Shown here in pieces: positions 56,869 through 60,716 of a DNA stretch of 60,716 nucleotides; position 1 is the stretch's first letter; the number at the start of each line of letters is the position of its first letter. This DNA comes from Marinilabiliaceae bacterium ANBcel2 (GTDB lineage Bacteria; Bacteroidota; Bacteroidia; Bacteroidales; Marinilabiliaceae). A program made the position numbers and the translations under genes. The DNA lies in assembly GCA_029688995.1 (NCBI GenBank), contig JARULA010000012.1, positions 1-60,716 of the forward strand. The letters are read 5' to 3'. Under the pieces are notes generated by a model. The model worked only from the letters and a program-made list of their open reading frames with translations, searched no databases and had not been told where the DNA came from.

Positions 56869-57771
56869 CTATTCATTACGTTCTGCCGCCTCAGAAAAAA
56901 TCTTCCTCATTTCCTGTCGCAGCCAATTTGGTTCCAATACTTCCAATGACCAGCAGCGTGACATCAATTCCATCATTAAATCTAAAGTCACGCCAATAAA
57001 TAACTCGACAGTAACAATTTTCCCAATTCTTGTTGTTTTTTGGGAGTGGTGAATAGGCATGGATTCAATATAATTACCATCTCGATAGTTGAATTTGAGT
57101 AGAACCTTTTCAGGTTCTGCATTGGTGAACATCGAAAAGAAGTTTTTATAATACTCCTCCCAGTTGATGGTCATATTCGGTTTAAACTTCTCTTTTTGTG
57201 GCGATACCCATAGAATGCGATCAAGTCCAAATGACCGCATCTCACCTGATTTGGTTTTATCATATCCAATGACATACCACCGGCCTCTGCTTTCTTTTAA
57301 GATATGAGGTGCGATGATACGTTGTCCTGTTTTTTCAGGAAAGTATTTTTGATAATCAATAATGATGTATTGTTGTTTTTCTATGGCTTGTTTTATGGGG
57401 AGTAAGTGTTCTGTTCCTTTTGATTTTCTGGATTCCGGATAGATGAAATTGGGTTTACCGGTTTCGCCGCCCATCACATTAAGAATATTAAAAGCATCTA
57501 AAAATTGACTCACTAACTCCGGATTGCCTGATTCATCCTCATTAAGATAATATCCTTTTTCTTTTTTAGAATATTCTATACTTACATTGAACAACTCTTC
57601 TATCTCTTTCATATCTCTTGCAAGGGTTCTTTCTGACAGACCTATATCAAAACCTCGTTTGGTCATTTCCTCTTCTATGTAATTCAAAATAGCATTCTTG
57701 GAACAGTATCTATAGCGTTTTATATACTCAAGAATTAAAATATACCTTTGAAGATATCCTTGTTTTGACAT
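56869..57771 (-). CDS. WYL-domain transcriptional regulator (copy C)
   Basis: This 300-residue protein has a helix-turn-helix ([37 protein letters not shown]) and a WYL domain ([27 protein letters not shown]) with a C-terminal extension. It is more distant from copies A and B than these are from each other. It may control the nearby FtsZ-like group now that copy B is broken, but that is inference. Confidence 0.85.
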   Translation of the reverse strand: MSKQGYLQRYILILEYIKRYRYCSKNAILNYIEEEMTKRGFDIGLSERTLARDMKEIEELFNVSIEYSKKEKGYYLNEDESGNPELVSQFLDAFNILNVMGGETGKPNFIYPESRKSKGTEHLLPIKQAIEKQQYIIIDYQKYFPEKTGQRIIAPHILKESRGRWYVIGYDKTKSGEMRSFGLDRILWVSPQKEKFKPNMTINWEEYYKNFFSMFTNAEPEKVLLKFNYRDGNYIESMPIHHSQKTTRIGKIVTVELFIGVTLDLMMELMSRCWSLEVLEPNWLRQEMRKIFSEAAERNE

Positions 57772-57944
57772 GATTATTGGCTTTAGTTTGGTTATAAATT
57801 ACTGCTGTCCGCAAAAAAATAAAAATTCCATATTAACTATCCATATTAAGTTATATGACCTTTTTGAAAGCGAGGGCTTGCTTTCCGCCTCAGGAAAAAG
57901 ACATCGATTTTTAGCCTTTTTCATGCCAGCGGTGGCATTTTTTG

Positions 57945-57976
57945 CTTACTTTTTTTTGCTATTGAAAAAAAGTAAG
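57945..57976. repeat. Twelve-base perfect hairpin
   Basis: CTTACTTTTTTT (57945-57956) pairs with AAAAAAAGTAAG (57965-57976) around an eight-base loop. It lies between the starts of two divergent genes, so it is not an ordinary terminator of either. It resembles the hairpin at 233-260 and may be a dispersed repeat. Confidence 0.45.
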
Positions 57977-58101
57977 AGCCCGTGCGGCTTGAGCACTTAA
58001 AAAAAATGAAATTTATTCTCTGGACATTCTCCTGACATAAAGGTTATAAATATAATTATTTCCTGGTTACACTTCCTCTTTTCAATCATAAAACGACATC
58101 T

Positions 58102-58127
58102 TTTGGCATTCTGCTCAGCTATATTTG
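58102..58127 (+). promoter_or_regulatory. Promoter of YopX-like gene
   Basis: TTTG (58102-58105), fourteen bases, then TATATTTG (58120-58127), a full match to TAnnTTTG, 10 bases before the ATG at 58138 and 19 before the next ATG (58147). It shares TTTTGGCATTCT with the promoter at 56240. Confidence 0.65.
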
Positions 58128-58137
58128 TGGAACTTAA

Positions 58138-58875
58138 ATGATAGTTATGGAAAAAGCGAATAGAGTCATAAAATTCAGGGCGTGGTGTAACAACGACCAA
58201 AGAATGTATTATCAGGGCACAGAGGGGCTGGAAACCATCCAATCCTTCATGCAGCATCATGGCGACAAGTATCTGATGCAATTTACCGGACAAAAAGATT
58301 CCAACGGCAAGGAAATTTATGAAGGAGACATTATCCGGGTAGATATTGATCAAAGCAGAGTTCGTTATTTAAGCGTTTCCTATTCAAACTATTTCACGAG
58401 ATTTTCTGCCGACGATGTGCATAGGGGAGAGTCCGTTTGTCTTGGATGTGAAAATCATTCAGTCAGTCCTTATAAAGTGATAAGTAACATTGCTAAAAAT
58501 CCGAAATGGCGTGATAAAAAATACACTGGCGATGAAAACAATGTTGCTGAGGTGCCCCCTAAAGAGTTGAGGAATGATCAGGTGGTTCATACCATTGTGG
58601 CAGACCCTAAAGATGAATTAAACAGGATTAAAAACGTTTGGAACCTCATGAAACCATTGTTGCAAGATCATAGGTTTCCAAAGTTTGTGGAAGATCACCC
58701 TCAGTTTACTTTCTATAATCCTCAAAAATATCCCTTTACACGAGATGAGATTGAATCCCTGATGGCTGAAGTTGATTATTTTTATCACATTACCTCTCAG
58801 TGGAGAGTCAAAAAGGGGTGCTCTAATGATTTAAGAATTATGTTTATTTTACCAGTTGATATTGATAACATATAA
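58138..58875 (+). CDS. YopX-domain protein
   Basis: This 245-residue protein has an N-terminal YopX domain, common in phages and mobile elements: IKFRAWCNNDQRMYYQG, LMQFTGQKDSNGKEIYEGDI. The C-terminal 100 residues are helical and unknown. Start could be ATG 58138 or ATG 58147; the latter leaves a longer leader after the promoter. It may be of phage origin and its job is unknown. Confidence 0.7.
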   Translation: MIVMEKANRVIKFRAWCNNDQRMYYQGTEGLETIQSFMQHHGDKYLMQFTGQKDSNGKEIYEGDIIRVDIDQSRVRYLSVSYSNYFTRFSADDVHRGESVCLGCENHSVSPYKVISNIAKNPKWRDKKYTGDENNVAEVPPKELRNDQVVHTIVADPKDELNRIKNVWNLMKPLLQDHRFPKFVEDHPQFTFYNPQKYPFTRDEIESLMAEVDYFYHITSQWRVKKGCSNDLRIMFILPVDIDNI

Positions 58876-59134
58876 AATTAAAAATGCGAATAAAATCTAT
58901 TAAACGTACACACCCTGCAGATGCAGCAAACATTTATATGTAATTGGTCAATTATTATTCTGTTTATTAGTTTTTTTGTTTAGTTTTAACAAATTGAATA
59001 TAGAGTTATTGTCGTATATGGATCTTTTATGGGAATAACGTTATGGGTAGGTTGGGCACAAGCAACAGGGGCGGCCTGCTATTAGTAATAAAAGAGAGGA
59101 AATTATTATATATTGTAATTTTAAAAAATGAGTT

Positions 59135-59347
59135 ATGGAAGAAAAAAGAAAATCTATTGAAAAAACTCTCAATCTAATAAGAGAGAAACTGATTAATAAG
59201 AGAAATAATAATCTTGCCTATGAAGACTTGACTTTTGAAATTAATCAACTACAAGGAATAGCAATAGAAGAATTAAAAAGTAATGATGAATTATTAAAAG
59301 AAATAGAAAGTACAAAACAAATAATTACAGATAGAGAGATGGAATAA
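59135..59347 (+). CDS. Small helical protein
   Basis: This 70-residue, charged, coiled-coil-like protein (RKSIEKTLNLIREKLINKRN; LQGIAIEELKSNDELLKEIE) has no recognised family. It is AT-rich and followed by the ankyrin gene 47 bases on. It could be an immunity-like or accessory protein; this is speculation. Confidence 0.5.
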   Translation: MEEKRKSIEKTLNLIREKLINKRNNNLAYEDLTFEINQLQGIAIEELKSNDELLKEIESTKQIITDREME

Positions 59348-59394
59348 TTCTCACTTCATTGCTAAATTTATTAAATTAAACGCTAAAAAAAACT

Positions 59395-60027
59395 ATGGAA
59401 CATGAATTGATATTTTTCGCAGGTAAAGGTAATAATGTTAATAGATTAAGGGAACTTATTGAAAACAATAATATTGATGTAAATAAGAATTTGAATAATA
59501 CATATTTATTATTGGAAGCAGTTAATAATGGTAATGAAGAAGTTGTAGCATATCTCCTAAAAAAAGGAGCATCTAAATATACCTTAGATGAAAACGGAAA
59601 CCTTCCAATTCACATTGCTGCAACGAATAACTATTTGAATATTTTCAAATTATTATTCGAGAAGGAGGAGGATAGTCTTCTGAAAAATGAAGATAACCTA
59701 AATGTTATTGAACTAACCATTCTGAATGATTCTAGCGAGATTAAAAATTATCTAAATTCAATGAATATTAAATTAGATAAATCCAAGTCTAAAGAATTAA
59801 AAGCTAATTATGGAGTTTTGCAACGTAAAGACCTTTCAATTATGGACCTATTGATAATTACTCTTTATGGATTATTTACGTGGCGAGGTCTTTTGGGAGT
59901 GTTCTTTATTATTTCTGGCAACGTGTCTTGGGAATTGGTTTATGGGCCAGTTTATTTTATTGTTGGTTTATTACTTGTGAGTTTAGCGATAAGAAAGAAG
60001 TTTAAACAAATAACGCCTAATCAATGA
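59395..60027 (+). CDS. Ankyrin-repeat membrane protein
   Basis: This 210-residue protein carries ankyrin-type repeats at about 1-125 (LLEAVNNGNEEVVAYLLKKG; NGNLPIHIAATNNYLNIFKL) and two membrane helices near the C-terminus (about 160-178 and 183-200, VYFIVGLLLVSLAI). The repeats probably face the cytoplasm. It overlaps the next gene start by four bases. AT-rich, as its neighbours. Confidence 0.75.
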   Translation: MEHELIFFAGKGNNVNRLRELIENNNIDVNKNLNNTYLLLEAVNNGNEEVVAYLLKKGASKYTLDENGNLPIHIAATNNYLNIFKLLFEKEEDSLLKNEDNLNVIELTILNDSSEIKNYLNSMNIKLDKSKSKELKANYGVLQRKDLSIMDLLIITLYGLFTWRGLLGVFFIISGNVSWELVYGPVYFIVGLLLVSLAIRKKFKQITPNQ

Positions 60028-60308
60028 GAAAGATACAACTACTTATGATAGTGTTTTTATGTTCGTGTTTACCTAGAAATAGTAATACTGAACAAATGGC
60101 TCTAGATGTTTGTAACTGCTTCAAGAATGCTAAGGAGTATAAAAATTCAGACCGAAGATTTTCTGAAATACACAGATGTGTGTACTTGCAAGAAAAGTAT
60201 TTGAGAAAAATTCATGAAAGAAGTAAGTCTGAAGATTGGCCAGATTCTAAGTATAGAGAACAGCGAGATAATTATTATTTATTAATAGATAATTGCATAG
60301 ATGAATAA
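60024..60308 (+). CDS. Small predicted lipoprotein
   Basis: This 94-residue protein starts with a lipoprotein signal (MIVFLCSC, lipidated Cys near 15). The mature part is charged with several Cys (DVCNCFKNAKEY, IHRCVYLQEKY). It overlaps the ankyrin gene stop, so they form an operon. Function unknown; a toxin-immunity role would fit the size but is not shown. Confidence 0.65.
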   Translation: MRKIQLLMIVFLCSCLPRNSNTEQMALDVCNCFKNAKEYKNSDRRFSEIHRCVYLQEKYLRKIHERSKSEDWPDSKYREQRDNYYLLIDNCIDE

Positions 60309-60350
60309 CAAGTTTCATTAATAAATTCAGAATAATGTTGGTAAAGGAGA

Positions 60351-60498
60351 TGCCAATGTCCAACGGAGCTATACGCCAGCCGTGGCGTCCACAGCATATT
60401 GAGGGTTTTGTATTACACAAAACCATGCGTTCAAGCTGATAAATCCACAGCTGGCCTGAAACCATGCCCAGGCGCATATAGCCGGGACGTTAGTGGCA
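60351..60498. repeat. Large imperfect palindrome, attC-like
   Basis: This 148-base element starts with TGCCAATGTCC and ends with GGGACGTTAGTGGCA, roughly inverted. Inside, GCTATACGCC (60368 on) pairs with GGCGCATATAGC, and a perfect hairpin GGTTTTGT-ATTAC-ACAAAACC (60404-60424) sits at the centre left. It is more GC-rich than the genes before it. Size and shape recall integron attC sites or similar folded recombination sites, but the core GTTRRRY is not exact. A folded repeat (MITE-like) is the alternative. Confidence 0.5.
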
Positions 60499-60552
60499 AT
60501 TTTTTATACCCAAAATTGAAATGACAATAAAATGATAAAACTCGAATACTTT
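60499..60552. other. Spacer before insertion sequence
   Basis: Short AT-rich spacer between the palindrome and the insertion-sequence end; nothing else seen. Confidence 0.4.
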
Positions 60553-60716
60553 TGTAAGCTCCCCTATAAAATGGACAGTTTAAAAATAGAATAATATCAC
60601 TAATTTTGAACTGTACTTATGAAAAAGAAAAGATTTTCACCCGAACAAGTTGCACGCGTACTCAAAGAGTTTGAGAGCGGTAAAAGTGTGCAGGAACTGC
60701 TGTAAGCTCCCCATTT
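60553..60716 (+). mobile_element. Insertion sequence end (IS3-like), interrupted
   Basis: TGTAAGCTCCCC at 60553-60564 is probably the left end of an insertion sequence, followed after about 55 bases by its transposase start. The same twelve bases recur at 60701-60712, inside the transposase gene, where they cut the frame. The sequence after the second copy (ATTT) differs from that after the first (TATAAAATGG), as would be expected if the other end of a related element, inserted in the reverse direction, begins there. The window ends before this can be checked. Confidence 0.55.
60619..60705 (+). pseudogene. IS3-type OrfA transposase, truncated
   Basis: The frame from ATG 60619 reads KKKRFSPEQVARVLKEFESG then KSVQELL and a stop at 60703-60705. 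This is the usual N-terminal helix of IS3-family OrfA, which normally goes on for about 60 more residues. The stop comes from the repeated TGTAAGC sequence that interrupts it. Confidence 0.65.

Larger units (their letters stand above)
57772..58137. other. Divergent intergenic region with hairpins
   Basis: Spacer between two divergent genes. It holds ATGCCA-GCGG-TGGCAT (57923-57938), the long hairpin at 57945-57976 and the promoter at 58102-58127. Short frames over it are not credible genes. Confidence 0.5.

Noticed and set aside
57770-58000. 76-codon frame in the divergent spacer
   Set aside because: It is made from the hairpin repeats, has no credible domain and lies over a regulatory region.
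1-60716. CRISPR array or tRNA genes
   Set aside because: No regularly spaced direct repeats and no tRNA-like T-loop sequence with a cloverleaf were found by eye.

Overview
The window looks like an accessory (defence-island-like) stretch of a Bacteroidota chromosome. The evidence is low to moderate GC, TAnnTTTG-type -7 promoter elements with an upstream TTTG, almost no Shine-Dalgarno sequences, FISUMP and YD-repeat secreted proteins, several lipoproteins, and many WYL regulators. No tRNA, rRNA or CRISPR array was seen.

Layout. 0-6.9 kb: a DnaC-like ATPase, a type IV toxin-antitoxin pair (abiEi with a frameshifted abiEii), then a minus-strand group of a leucine-rich/His-motif protein, an FtsZ/tubulin-like protein with a twin-arginine-type N-terminus, and a WYL regulator. 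A fragment of a second DnaC-like gene 3' end lies at 6.8 kb. 7-13.8 kb: a lipoprotein, a FCP1/HAD-type phosphatase, a complete metK, unknown genes and secreted YD-like proteins. 14.0-30.0 kb: a tight four-gene operon resembling a DISARM/helicase-methylase phage-defence system: SNF2 helicase, large adenine methylase, very large DEAD/DUF1998 helicase with a C-terminal nuclease-like domain, and a RelE-like/UvrD helicase fusion. 30.2-35.1 kb: an AT-rich block with a radical SAM/SPASM enzyme, an unlisted 34-residue Cys-containing peptide ending in a clear terminator (a likely RiPP maturase and precursor), a possibly kinase-like partner, a HEPN fragment and a YD-like protein. 35.3-39.0 kb: a frameshifted secreted protein, a Ser/Thr-type phosphatase, a WYL regulator and a membrane DUF1566-like protein. 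39.2-51.3 kb (minus strand): mcrB, mcrC, recD, recC and recB in one orientation, preceded by a recent partial duplicate of mcrB that encodes only the N-terminal reader domain. 51.4-57.8 kb: a second copy of the leucine-rich/WYL/FtsZ-like group, with a nonsense codon in one WYL gene, an added 503-residue partner, a 191-residue protein and another WYL regulator. 58.1-60.7 kb: a YopX-like protein, small AT-rich genes (ankyrin, lipoprotein), a large attC-like palindrome and the start of an insertion sequence interrupted by another.

How they may work together. The helicase-methylase operon, McrBC, AbiE, the HEPN remnant and the WYL regulators are families commonly found in phage defence. RecBCD would degrade DNA cut by restriction. 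Two candidates for undescribed systems stand out: the radical SAM/34-residue peptide cassette, and the duplicated FtsZ-like + WYL + leucine-rich/His-motif module. Functions for both are inferred from sequence only.
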